From Streptomyces sp. V4I2 (lineage in GTDB: Bacteria; Actinomycetota; Actinomycetes; Streptomycetales; Streptomycetaceae): a DNA stretch of 64,000 nt. The stretch spans positions 4,588,001-4,652,000 of the forward strand of contig NZ_JAUSZM010000003.1 of NCBI RefSeq assembly GCF_030817655.1, in the 5' to 3' direction. The translations under genes and the position numbers were made by a program. Below the pieces are notes generated by a model. That model searched no databases and was not told the origin of the DNA. It worked only from the letters and a program-made list of their open reading frames with translations. Below, in pieces: positions 33,210-41,102 of this stretch (its first letter is position 1; each line of letters opens with the position of its first letter).

Positions 33210-34232
33210 ATGACGAGGATGTCGAGGGCGAGGGTGGCCCGGCGGATCGCGGCCGGAGCCGCGTACGGCGGCGGTGGGATCGGTCTGGTCGGCGCGGCGG
33301 CCATGGGTCTGTTACTGGCGGAGGTCCAGCTCGCCAAGCGCCAGGTGGGCAACGGGACGTCGCCGCACGTCCCGCAGGCGGAGGGCCGGTACGGCAGTGG
33401 CTACACCACCCCCGGCGAACCGCCGCTGCGGCTGGTGATGCTGGGGGACTCCACGGCCGCGGGCCAGGGCGTGCGCCGCAGCGGCCAGACACCGGGCGCG
33501 CTGCTGGCGTCGGGGCTGGCGGCGGTGGCGGAACGCCCGGTGGTCCTGCGTAACGTCGCCCTCCCCGGGGCGACCTCCGACGACCTGGACCGCCAGGTGG
33601 CGCTGGTCCTGGCGGACCAGGCCCCGGTCCCCGACATCTGCGTGATCATGATCGGCGCGAACGACGTGACCACCCGGATGCCGCCGACCCGCTCGGTACG
33701 TCATCTGGCGGCGGCGGTACGACGGCTGCGCACGGCCGGCGCGGAGGTCGTGGTCGGCACCTGCCCCGACCTGGGCTCGGTCGCGCCCGTGCAGCAGCCG
33801 CTGCGCTGGCTGGCCCGCAGGGCCTCGCGGCAGCTGGCGGCCGCCCAGACGATCGGCGCCGTCGAGCAGGGCGGCCGTACGGTCTCGCTGGGCGATCTGC
33901 TGGGCCCCGAGTTCGCGGCGAACCCGCGTGAACTGTTCGGCCCGGACAACTACCACCCCTCGGCGGAGGGCTACGCCACCGCGGCGATGGCCGTCCTGCC
34001 GACGGTGTGCGCCGCGCTGGGCCTGTGGCCGGCCGAGGAGGAGCGTCCGGACGCCTCGCGCCGCGAGGGCTTCCTGCCGGTGGCACGAGCCGCGGCGGAG
34101 GCCGCGTCCGAGGCCGGTACGGAGGTCACGGCGGCGATGTCGACGGGGCCCAAGGGGCCGTGGGCACTGCTCAAGCGGCGTCGCCGGCGGCGGGTGGCGG
34201 CCGTCGAACCGGAGACCCAAGCAAGCGCTTAG
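33210..34232 (+). CDS. SGNH/GDSL family lipase/esterase, membrane-anchored
   Basis: A 340-residue hydrolase. A basic N terminus and a hydrophobic helix (about 10-37) anchor or export it. The SGNH blocks are GDSTAAGQG (catalytic Ser), NVALPGATSDD (Gly), MIGANDVT (Asn) and DNYHPSAEGY (Asp/His). A basic tail ends the protein. The substrate is unknown. The ATG at 33210 lies 12 bases after GAGGAGG. It is divergent from cbs and ends before a strong terminator. Such enzymes accompany cbs in other Streptomyces as far as I recall, without a known functional link. Confidence 0.9.
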   Translation: MTRMSRARVARRIAAGAAYGGGGIGLVGAAAMGLLLAEVQLAKRQVGNGTSPHVPQAEGRYGSGYTTPGEPPLRLVMLGDSTAAGQGVRRSGQTPGALLASGLAAVAERPVVLRNVALPGATSDDLDRQVALVLADQAPVPDICVIMIGANDVTTRMPPTRSVRHLAAAVRRLRTAGAEVVVGTCPDLGSVAPVQQPLRWLARRASRQLAAAQTIGAVEQGGRTVSLGDLLGPEFAANPRELFGPDNYHPSAEGYATAAMAVLPTVCAALGLWPAEEERPDASRREGFLPVARAAAEAASEAGTEVTAAMSTGPKGPWALLKRRRRRRVAAVEPETQASA

Positions 34233-34240
34233 TAAATTGC

Positions 34241-34276
34241 GGCCAGGGTCACACCGCGCGAAGCGTGACCCTGGCC
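34241..34276. terminator. Hairpin terminator
   Basis: Perfect 12-bp stem GGCCAGGGTCAC / GTGACCCTGGCC (34241-34252 / 34265-34276), between the SGNH hydrolase and thiolase genes. Confidence 0.85.
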
Positions 34277-34336
34277 ATACGTACGGGTAACTTCCCACAC
34301 AGCCCTGCACAACCCCCGTACGCCAATGGAGCCGTC

Positions 34337-35557
34337 ATGCCCGAAGCCGTCATCGTTTCGACCGCCCGCTCTCCCATCGGCCGCGCTTTCAAGGGCTCCC
34401 TGAAGGACCTGCGCCCGGACGACCTGACCGCCACGATCATCCAGGCCGCGCTCGCCAAGGTCCCGGAGCTGGACCCGAGGGACATCGACGACCTGATGCT
34501 CGGCTGTGGCCTGCCCGGCGGCGAGCAGGGCAACAACCTCGGGCGGATCGTCGCCGTACAGATGGGGATGGACCACCTCCCCGGCTGCACGGTCACCCGC
34601 TACTGCTCCTCCTCGCTGCAGACGAGCCGCATGGCCCTGCACGCCATCAAGGCCGGCGAGGGCGACGTGTTCATCTCGGCCGGTGTCGAGATGGTCTCCC
34701 GCTTCGTCAAGGGCAACTCCGACAGCCTCCCGGACACGCGCAACCCCTTCTTCGCCGAGGCCGAGGCCCGCACCGCCGCCGTCGCGGAGCAGGAGGGCAC
34801 CACCTGGCACGACCCGCGCGAGGACGGCCTCGTGCCGGACGCCTACATCGCGATGGGCCAGACCGCCGAGAACCTCGCCCGCTGGAAGGGCGTCACCCGC
34901 CAGGACATGGACGAGTTCGGCGTCCGCTCCCAGAACCTCGCCGAGGAAGCCCTCAAGAACGGCTTCTGGGAGCGCGAGATCACCCCGGTGACCCTCCCGG
35001 ACGGCTCGGTCGTCGCCAAGGACGACGGCCCGCGCGCCGGCGTCACCCTGGAGGGCGTCCAGGGCCTCAAGCCGGTCTTCCGCCCCGACGGCATGGTCAC
35101 CGCCGCCAACTGCTGCCCGCTGAACGACGGCGCCGCCGCGCTGGTCATCATGAGCGACACCAAGGCCCGCGAGCTCGGCCTGACCCCGCTCGCCCGCATC
35201 GTGTCGACCGGCGTCTCCGGCCTGTCCCCCGAGATCATGGGCCTCGGCCCGGTCGAGGCGTCCCAGCAGGCGCTGCGCCGCGCGGGCCTGGGCATCGCCG
35301 ACATCGACCTGGTCGAGATCAACGAGGCGTTCGCCGCCCAGGTGATCCCCTCCTACCGCGAGCTCGGCATCGACCTCGACAAGCTGAACGTCAACGGCGG
35401 TGCCATCGCGGTGGGCCACCCCTTCGGCATGACGGGCGCCCGCATCACCGGCACGCTCATCAACTCCCTCCAGTTCCACGACAAGCAGTTCGGCCTGGAG
35501 ACGATGTGCGTCGGCGGCGGCCAGGGCATGGCGATGGTCATCGAGCGCCTGAGCTGA
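34337..35557 (+). CDS. Acetyl-CoA C-acetyltransferase (thiolase)
   Basis: A 406-residue thiolase. The acyl-accepting Cys90 is in VTRYCSSSLQTS, the catalytic His in GGAIAVGHPFGMTGAR, and the second Cys in METMCVGGGQGMAMV-like LETMCVGGGQG. NEAFAAQ is conserved. It may act in beta-oxidation or in acetoacetyl-CoA formation; sequence alone does not separate these. ATG 34337 follows GGAG. It is monocistronic, with terminators on both sides. Confidence 0.95.
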   Translation: MPEAVIVSTARSPIGRAFKGSLKDLRPDDLTATIIQAALAKVPELDPRDIDDLMLGCGLPGGEQGNNLGRIVAVQMGMDHLPGCTVTRYCSSSLQTSRMALHAIKAGEGDVFISAGVEMVSRFVKGNSDSLPDTRNPFFAEAEARTAAVAEQEGTTWHDPREDGLVPDAYIAMGQTAENLARWKGVTRQDMDEFGVRSQNLAEEALKNGFWEREITPVTLPDGSVVAKDDGPRAGVTLEGVQGLKPVFRPDGMVTAANCCPLNDGAAALVIMSDTKARELGLTPLARIVSTGVSGLSPEIMGLGPVEASQQALRRAGLGIADIDLVEINEAFAAQVIPSYRELGIDLDKLNVNGGAIAVGHPFGMTGARITGTLINSLQFHDKQFGLETMCVGGGQGMAMVIERLS

Positions 35558-35596
35558 CCAACTCGCTGTAGCTGCACGGAGACAGAGCGTCACAGG

Positions 35597-35634
35597 TCGG
35601 CCCAGAACCGTGGAATCCCCAGGTTCTGGGCCGA
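35597..35634 (+). terminator. Thiolase terminator
   Basis: 13-bp stem TCGGCCCAGAACC / GGTTCTGGGCCGA followed by TTTGTG, a good intrinsic terminator 40 bp after the thiolase stop. Confidence 0.9.
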
Positions 35635-35829
35635 TTTGTGATCCAATCTCACCCAGGATGTGACCTATCTCCCTCGGAAAGGGATTCGCGCAGGTCAGCA
35701 CCACTTCAGTAACACCCCCCGGATCCAAAGTCCTGTCCGTTTCGTGACGTTACGCACTGACAGCTGGATAGTCCGCCCTTCAAGCTGATGTAGGAAGTCG
35801 GGGGTCGACTTTGAACCGGGAGTACGTCA

Positions 35830-36609
35830 GTGAGCGCCATGCCGATCGCCTTGTTGGTCACCACGGCCGCCACGGGCGCCGTGGGCGTCGCCGTCCTGCG
35901 CACCCTCATGGTGCTGCGCCGGCAGGTGGCCGCCCTGCACGCCGAGCTCGCCAAGGGCAACGCCGCCGCCGCGCGGGGTCGTGTGCCGGCCGCCCGCCAC
36001 TCCGCCGACGTCGACGAGATACGCGCCGCCGTGGCCGAGGCCCTCGCCGAGGAACGTGAGCGCGAGCTCGCCGAGGCGCGGGCCTTCTGGGCCGCGCAGG
36101 AGGCCCGTGACGCCTCCGACGCGCCCTCGCTGCTGGGCCTGCCCGACAGCGAGCTGTTCCTGCCCCGGCAGGCCGATTTCGTGGGCCTGGAGCCCCTGGA
36201 GCCGGTCGCCGAGCACGGCACCGACGCCGAGGAGTCCGCGGAACTGGCCGCGGCCCGCCGCCGCCACCCCTCCCACCCGGACTTCGTCCCGGTCTCGTCC
36301 CCGGTCGTGAACGACCACGAGCGCACGGTGGCCACGCTGGAGGAGCTGGCGGCGTCCCAGGTCGAACTGGCCGACGTCCGCCCCGGCCCGCTGGGCACCC
36401 TGGACGTCTACGTCTTCGCCGACGGCACCACCCTGTGCATGACCCCCGGCCACCGCGAGACAGCGGAGCGCCTGGCCTCGGCCCTGCAGGCCGGCGAGAC
36501 ACCGACGCTGCTGGGCGGCTCGGGCATCTCGGGCGCGTACACGCTGACGTTCGCGTGCGGCAAGGAGAACGTCTACATCCTGGCCGACCGCGTCATAGCG
36601 TCCCTGTAG
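35830..36609 (+). CDS. Streptomyces-type hypothetical with N-terminal membrane helix
   Basis: A 259-residue protein of unknown function. A single N-terminal hydrophobic helix (about 3-28) is followed by a charged helical region rich in Ala, Glu and Arg (about 30-95) that could be a coiled coil. A linker then leads to a C-terminal globular part containing LGTLDVYVFADGTTLCMTPGH and SGAYTLTFACGKENVYILAD. GTG 35830 follows GGGAG. The C-terminal part looks conserved and folded; I do not know its family. About 270 bp of upstream sequence beyond the thiolase terminator holds its promoter. Confidence 0.8.
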   Translation: MSAMPIALLVTTAATGAVGVAVLRTLMVLRRQVAALHAELAKGNAAAARGRVPAARHSADVDEIRAAVAEALAEERERELAEARAFWAAQEARDASDAPSLLGLPDSELFLPRQADFVGLEPLEPVAEHGTDAEESAELAAARRRHPSHPDFVPVSSPVVNDHERTVATLEELAASQVELADVRPGPLGTLDVYVFADGTTLCMTPGHRETAERLASALQAGETPTLLGGSGISGAYTLTFACGKENVYILADRVIASL

Positions 36610-36622
36610 CTCAGACGCCGGC

Positions 36623-36934
36623 TCAGACGCCCGCCCGCTTCTGCGCCTCCTCCACCAGCCGCACAGCATCATCGACCTGGCCCTCGTCCGTGAGGACGAG
36701 GGCCAGGTCGTGCACGGCGACGGTGATCTGGTCGGCGGCAGCGAACATCCCCGCATCCGGCATCTCCCGAGGCTCGGCCCCGGGCGCCTCCACCTCCTGC
36801 GCCCATCGGGCGAACTCCCTGGCCAGCCCCAGAGCCTCGGCGGCAGCGCCCCGCTGCAACCGGCTCTGCGGAGCGGCCCGAAGGCGATCGGCAAAGTGAT
36901 CCACCGCACGGCACAGACGCGTCGTATCCACCAC
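36623..36934 (-). CDS. Small hypothetical helical protein
   Basis: A 103-residue acidic, all-helical protein (FADRLRAAPQSRLQRGAAAE, EFARWAQEVE, DQITVAVHDLALVLTDEGQV). It starts with GTG and converges on the preceding gene with 13 bp between the stops. It is a conserved Streptomyces hypothetical in my recollection. No motif suggests a function. Confidence 0.75.
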   Translation of the reverse strand: MVDTTRLCRAVDHFADRLRAAPQSRLQRGAAAEALGLAREFARWAQEVEAPGAEPREMPDAGMFAAADQITVAVHDLALVLTDEGQVDDAVRLVEEAQKRAGV

Positions 36935-36947
36935 GTCGCGAGCGTAG

Positions 36948-37053
36948 GGCCTCTGCGGCGGATCATGCCAGCGGCGCCGGGTCCGGCACGCACATCTGCC
37001 GCGCCGGACAGGTCTCCGCCGCTCGCTCCTCGGCCCGATCCGCCCGAAAAGGC
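36948..37053. mobile_element. Degenerate second copy of the MITE-like inverted-repeat element
   Basis: The left end near 36948-36967 contains GGCGGATCATGCC, identical to 31586-31598. The right end near 37036-37053 has GATCCGCC followed by a decayed outer half. The roughly 70-bp interior differs from the first copy. It lies between a GTG start and the DUF4287 gene. Confidence 0.35.
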
Positions 37054-37149
37054 ACTACGCGCCCCACCGGGACTGTTGCCAACGGGCGAACGCTCAGGCA
37101 CGGTGACCTGAAGGACCGGCTTACATCCCCTTTGCGTCCGGAGGCGCCG

Positions 37150-37380
37150 ATGTCCCACGTCCTCTCCGAGGAGACCCACCGCAACATGCTCGCCCGCATC
37201 CCCCACTGCACCGGTCGTGAAGTGTCCGACTGGCTCCGCACCGTCGAAGAAGGCCCCTCCCTCTTCCGCTTCGAGGAGAAGGTCAGCTGGCTCCGGCACG
37301 AACACAACCTCGCGTACGGCCACGCGAAGGCCATCGTTCACGAGTACGACCTGAGGAGGGCCGCGCGCAACTTCGCCTAG
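37150..37380 (+). CDS. DUF4287 domain small protein
   Basis: A 76-residue protein covering the whole DUF4287 domain: EETHRNMLARIPHCTGREVSDW, then WLRHEHNLAYGHAKAIVHEYD. ATG 37150 follows GGAGG with a five-base spacer. The domain's function is not established. It ends in a strong terminator. Confidence 0.9.
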   Translation: MSHVLSEETHRNMLARIPHCTGREVSDWLRTVEEGPSLFRFEEKVSWLRHEHNLAYGHAKAIVHEYDLRRAARNFA

Positions 37381-37394
37381 GCGCGCACCACGAC

Positions 37395-37426
37395 AAAGGG
37401 CCCCGGGACGAAACCCGGGGCCCTTT
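37395..37426. terminator. Bidirectional terminator
   Basis: Perfect 13-bp stem AAAGGGCCCCGGG / CCCGGGGCCCTTT with a six-base loop. It carries A and T runs at its ends, so it can stop both the DUF4287 gene and the convergent BI-1 gene. Confidence 0.92.
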
Positions 37427-37456
37427 CGCCGCTACTCGCGACTACCGCTGCACGCG

Positions 37457-38353
37457 CTAGTCACTGCTGTTGAGGATCGCGATGATCCTCAGGAACTCCA
37501 TGTAGATCCACACCAGCGTCAGCGTCAGCCCGAAGGCCGCCAGCCACGCCTCCTCGCGCGGAGCGCCGTAGGCGATGCCGTCCTCGACCTGCTTGAAGTC
37601 CAGGGCGAGGAAGCAGGCGCCGAGCAGGATGCCGACGACGCCGAAGATCACGCCGAGCGGGCCGCTGCGGAAGCCGAGGCCGTCACCGCCGCCGAAGACG
37701 GCGAACAGCAGGTTCACCATCATCAGCAGGATGAAGCCGAGCGCGGCCGCCATCACGAAGCCGTAGAACCGGCGGTTGACGCGGATCCAGCCTGCCTTGT
37801 ACGCCACCAGCACACCGGCGAAGACCGCCATGGTGCCGATCACGGCCTGCATGGCCGCACCGTCGGCGATGCGGTTGTCGACGATGTTGGACAGGACGCC
37901 GAGGAAGACGCCCTCGAACGCGGCGTACGCCAGGATCAGCGCGGGCGAGGCCTTGCGCTTGAAGGACTGGACGAACGCCAGGACCATGCCGATCAGCGCG
38001 GCGCCGATACCGATGCCGTACGAACGGCTGATGTTCGCGTCGTCGATGGGCAGCAGTGCCCAGGCGAGCGCGGCCGTGACGATCAGGACGCCGAGGGTGG
38101 TGCCGGTGCGCAGGACGACGTCGTCGATCGTCATGCCCCGGGTGGTGACCGGGGCCTGCGGCGGTGCTCCGTGCTGAAGATCCTGCTGCGCGTACGGGTT
38201 CTGCGCGTACGGGTTGCCGGCCTGCGGCTGCGCGTACGGGTTGCCCTGCGTACCCACAGCTGCGCTCCCGGCCTGCGGCGCGGTGTTGAAGCCCGCGTAG
38301 CCGTTGTCGCGGCTGAACCCCCGTCGCGAGAAGACCGGGTTGCTGCTCCTCAT
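37457..38353 (-). CDS. Bax inhibitor-1/YccA family membrane protein
   Basis: A 298-residue seven-helix membrane protein. The N terminus is cytoplasmic and carries short NPYAQ repeats (encoded by 15-bp-like DNA repeats at about 38180-38250). The transmembrane core includes TTLGVLIVTAALAWALL, VFAGVLVAYKAG and the C-terminal WIYMEFLRIIAIL typical of BI-1/YetJ proteins, which act as pH-sensitive calcium leak channels in B. subtilis. ATG 38353 follows GGAGGAG. It is transcribed alone. Confidence 0.92.
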   Translation of the reverse strand: MRSSNPVFSRRGFSRDNGYAGFNTAPQAGSAAVGTQGNPYAQPQAGNPYAQNPYAQQDLQHGAPPQAPVTTRGMTIDDVVLRTGTTLGVLIVTAALAWALLPIDDANISRSYGIGIGAALIGMVLAFVQSFKRKASPALILAYAAFEGVFLGVLSNIVDNRIADGAAMQAVIGTMAVFAGVLVAYKAGWIRVNRRFYGFVMAAALGFILLMMVNLLFAVFGGGDGLGFRSGPLGVIFGVVGILLGACFLALDFKQVEDGIAYGAPREEAWLAAFGLTLTLVWIYMEFLRIIAILNSSD

Positions 38354-38502
38354 TTCACTCCTCCATGGCCACCGTGTGTGTGGGCCTTGGCTCAAGAGTA
38401 ATAGGTAGGCAAAGGAATGACCCTAGTGCTTGGGGAGGATCTTTCCCTCGTCGTGCTCGCCAACACGCTACGCGGCCCGCTGATTCCCGGCCACGGCGGG
38501 CC

Positions 38503-39678
38503 TCACCCGAACGGGAACCCCGTGTACCCCTCGGCCAGGTCGGTCTCGGCGGCCCGGGAGGACGCGAGCCGTTCCAGCCGGGCCAGCTGGAGGCGGTCCT
38601 CGAAGGCGGTGGCGTCGGGGGCTCGGTGCAGGAGGGTCGTCATGTCGTAGGAGAACCGCTCGGCCTGCCAGACCCGGCCGAGGCAGGTCGCGGAGTAGGC
38701 GTCGAGCAGCTCGGCCGAGCCGGTCTCCTTCTCGTACGTCAGTGCCCTCGCGAAGGTGACGACGTCCCCGACGGCCAGGTTGAGGCCCTTGGCTCCCGTG
38801 GGCGGCACGATGTGCGCCGCGTCCCCCGCCAGGAAGAGGCGGCCGTGCCGCATGGGCTCGTGGACGTAGGAGCGCATCGGGGTGACCGACTTCTGGGTGA
38901 TCGGGCCGCGCTGAAGGCGCCAGCCGTCGGCGGTCTCGAAGCGGCGCTCCAGCTCCGCCCAGATGTCCTCGTCGCGCCACGCCTCGGCGTCGGTGCCCTC
39001 GGGCACCTGGAGGTAGAGGCGGGAGACGGTCGGGGTGCGCATGGACAGGAGGGCGAACCCGCGGTCGTGGTGGGCGTAGACCAGCTCGTCGTGGGAGGGC
39101 GGGACGTCGGCGAGGATGCCGAGCCAGCCGAAGGGGTACGTCCGTTCGAAGGTCCGGGACAGCGCGGCGGGGACCGCCTTGCGGGCCACGCCCCAGAAGC
39201 CGTCGCAGCCGACGACGTAGTCGCACTCCAGGACGTCCTCGACCCCCTCGTGCCGGAAGCGGACGCGCGGACTGCCGGTGTCGGCGCCCTCGACGGCCAG
39301 CGCCTCCGCCTCGAAGAGCAGCGGGCCGCCCTCCTTGAGCTGGAGGGCGATGAGGTCCTTGCAGACCTCGGTCTGCGCGTAGACCATCACCGACCGGCCG
39401 CCGGTGAGGGCGGGGAAGTCGACGCGGTGGCGCTTCTTGGCGTACCGCAGCTCGATGCCGTCGTGGCGCAGGCCCTCGCGGTCCATGCGCTCCCCGGCGC
39501 CGGCCGCGCGCAGGACGTCCACCGTGCCCTGCTCCAGGATTCCGGCCCGCTGCCGGTGCTCGACGTAGGCGCGGTCGCGGCTCTCCAGGACGACCGAGTC
39601 GATGCCGGCGTTGTGGAGCAGCCGGGCGAGGAGGAGGCCGGCGGGGCCCGCTCCGATGATGCCGACGGTGGTGCGCAT
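38503..39678 (-). CDS. pobA: 4-hydroxybenzoate 3-monooxygenase
   Basis: A 391-residue FAD-dependent hydroxylase that makes protocatechuate from 4-hydroxybenzoate using NAD(P)H and O2. The FAD motif is IGAGPAGLLLARLL, the DG motif is YVVGCDGFWGVARK, and the GD motif is LAGDAAHIVPPTGAKGLNLA. The HRQRAGILEQGTVDVLRAAG stretch is specific to PobA-type enzymes. ATG 39678 follows GGAGG. The upstream region carries a GTGAA-N6-TTCAC dyad, a candidate operator. No pca genes are in the window. Confidence 0.95.
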   Translation of the reverse strand: MRTTVGIIGAGPAGLLLARLLHNAGIDSVVLESRDRAYVEHRQRAGILEQGTVDVLRAAGAGERMDREGLRHDGIELRYAKKRHRVDFPALTGGRSVMVYAQTEVCKDLIALQLKEGGPLLFEAEALAVEGADTGSPRVRFRHEGVEDVLECDYVVGCDGFWGVARKAVPAALSRTFERTYPFGWLGILADVPPSHDELVYAHHDRGFALLSMRTPTVSRLYLQVPEGTDAEAWRDEDIWAELERRFETADGWRLQRGPITQKSVTPMRSYVHEPMRHGRLFLAGDAAHIVPPTGAKGLNLAVGDVVTFARALTYEKETGSAELLDAYSATCLGRVWQAERFSYDMTTLLHRAPDATAFEDRLQLARLERLASSRAAETDLAEGYTGFPFG

Positions 39679-39750
39679 CGACCAGCCTCCGTGTTTCCGG
39701 GTCTTCGCGTGTTCGCGTATCCGCTTGTCGCGTGTCCGCATGTTCGCGTG

Positions 39751-39766
39751 GTGAAGTTTATTTCAC
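39751..39766. promoter_or_regulatory. Dyad upstream of pobA, candidate operator
   Basis: GTGAA-N6-TTCAC, perfectly symmetric, about 75 bp before the pobA start and in the only AT-rich part of the intergenic region. The regulator (a PobR-like protein in other actinomycetes) is not encoded nearby. Confidence 0.4.
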
Positions 39767-39855
39767 TCACTTTCAGACATGAGTTTCCGACCGCACGCGC
39801 CCGCTGTCAACGGTCGTGCGGTGAAGTCTTCAATGGAGGGTGCAGGTTCCCGAAG

Positions 39856-39939
39856 TGCCCGGAGCCGGACTTGAACCGGCACGCCCGCGAAGGGGCAGCG
39901 AGGTTTAAGCTCGCCGTGTCTGCATTCCACCATCCGGGC
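39856..39939 (-). tRNA. bldA: tRNA-Leu (anticodon UAA), bldA
   Basis: An 84-nt class II tRNA with a complete cloverleaf. The 7-bp acceptor stem is GCCCGGA / TCCGGGC with discriminator A. The anticodon stem GCGAG / CTCGC holds the loop CTTAAAC, so the anticodon is TAA (39905-39907). A long variable arm and the T loop GTTCAAGT follow. CCA is not encoded. This is the only tRNA that reads UUA; in Streptomyces it is bldA, the developmental and antibiotic regulator. A TAGGCT -10-like element lies at 39968-39973, about 30 bp upstream. Three TTA-containing genes occur in this window. Confidence 0.97.
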
Positions 39940-40331
39940 AGGCCATGGGCTCCGCATCGAGGTTCCGAGCCTATCGGGAGACATCCCCCGAACATCGGCC
40001 GGGCGGACCCATGTTGTCTTATTTTATTGACGCCTGAGGGAGCATCAGCACCCGGAACAGGCCATCCGCACTTGCCAATAGCCTTGCGCGTGCCCCTCGA
40101 CCGCGCCTGCGGAATGACGGAATTTCACCGTCCGAACGAGGGGGCTCCACCTGTTCTCTGCACAACACCCGTCAGGGACCGCCGTCATCCCCAGGTATGA
40201 CACCGCGGAGTGTGGTCCGACCCGAGTCCCCCTGCGGAACCGGAGCAGCGGCTGACTACACGGCGGCTCGCGGCCCGGACGATGGATGTCGTCCCTCCGA
40301 CCAACCCATCGTTCTTGGGGAGTGCCTTCTC
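39940..40331. other. Intergenic region between bldA and the ABC exporter
   Basis: 392 bp without a gene. It holds the bldA promoter (minus strand, TAGGCT at 39968-39973), an AT-rich stretch at 40014-40034 and the promoter of the plus-strand ABC genes, for which no clear -10/-35 pair could be picked. No hairpin of note was seen. Confidence 0.5.
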
Positions 40332-41102
40332 GTGACCACCGCATCCATCGCCGGCCGGGCCACCGCCGTGGCCGCGCGTGCCACGGATCTGTCGAAGATC
40401 TACGGACAGGGCGAGACCCAGGTGGTCGCCCTCGACCGGGTCTCCGTCGACTTCCGGCAGGCCGAGTTCACCGCGATCATGGGTCCCTCGGGGTCCGGCA
40501 AGTCCACGCTGATGCACTGCGTGGCCGGTCTGGACACCTTCTCCTCGGGTTCGGTGCGCATCGGCGAGACCGAGCTGGGGTCCCTGAAGGACAAGCAGCT
40601 GACCAAGCTGCGCCGGGACAAGATCGGCTTCATCTTCCAGGCGTTCAACCTGCTGCCGACCCTGACGGCCCTGGAGAACATCACGCTGCCGATGGACATC
40701 GCGGGCCGCAAGCCGGACAAGCAGTGGCTGGACTCGGTGATCGCGATGGTAGGCCTCGCCGACCGGCTCGGCCACCGCCCCTCCCAGCTGTCCGGCGGCC
40801 AGCAGCAGCGCGTCGCCGTGGCCCGCGCCCTGGCCTCCAGGCCCGACATCATCTTCGGCGACGAGCCGACCGGAAACCTCGACTCGCGCTCCGGCGCCGA
40901 GGTGCTGGGCTTCCTGCGCAACTCCGTACGGGAGCTCGGGCAGACCGTGGTGATGGTGACCCACGACCCGGTGGCGGCGGCGTACGCGGACCGCGTGGTG
41001 TTCCTGGCGGACGGGCGCATCGTCGACGAGGTGTACGGGCCCACGGCCGAGTCCGTCCTCGACCGCATGAAGCAGTTCGACGCGAAGGGCCGTACCAGCT
41101 GA
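40332..41102 (+). CDS. MacB/LolD-type ABC transporter ATP-binding protein
   Basis: A 256-residue ATPase of the MacB/LolD class that works with FtsX-type permeases in export or mechanotransmission. Walker A is GPSGSGKST, the Q-loop FIFQAFNLLPTL, the signature LSGGQQQR, Walker B IIFGDEPTGNLD and the H-loop MVTHDP. GTG 40332 follows GGGGAG. It overlaps the permease start by one base (TGATG). Confidence 0.93.
   Translation: MTTASIAGRATAVAARATDLSKIYGQGETQVVALDRVSVDFRQAEFTAIMGPSGSGKSTLMHCVAGLDTFSSGSVRIGETELGSLKDKQLTKLRRDKIGFIFQAFNLLPTLTALENITLPMDIAGRKPDKQWLDSVIAMVGLADRLGHRPSQLSGGQQQRVAVARALASRPDIIFGDEPTGNLDSRSGAEVLGFLRNSVRELGQTVVMVTHDPVAAAYADRVVFLADGRIVDEVYGPTAESVLDRMKQFDAKGRTS

Noticed and set aside
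38180..38250. Tandem repeats in the BI-1 gene considered as a mobile or regulatory element
   Set aside because: They are in-frame NPYAQ codon repeats of a flexible cytoplasmic N terminus, common in actinomycete membrane proteins.
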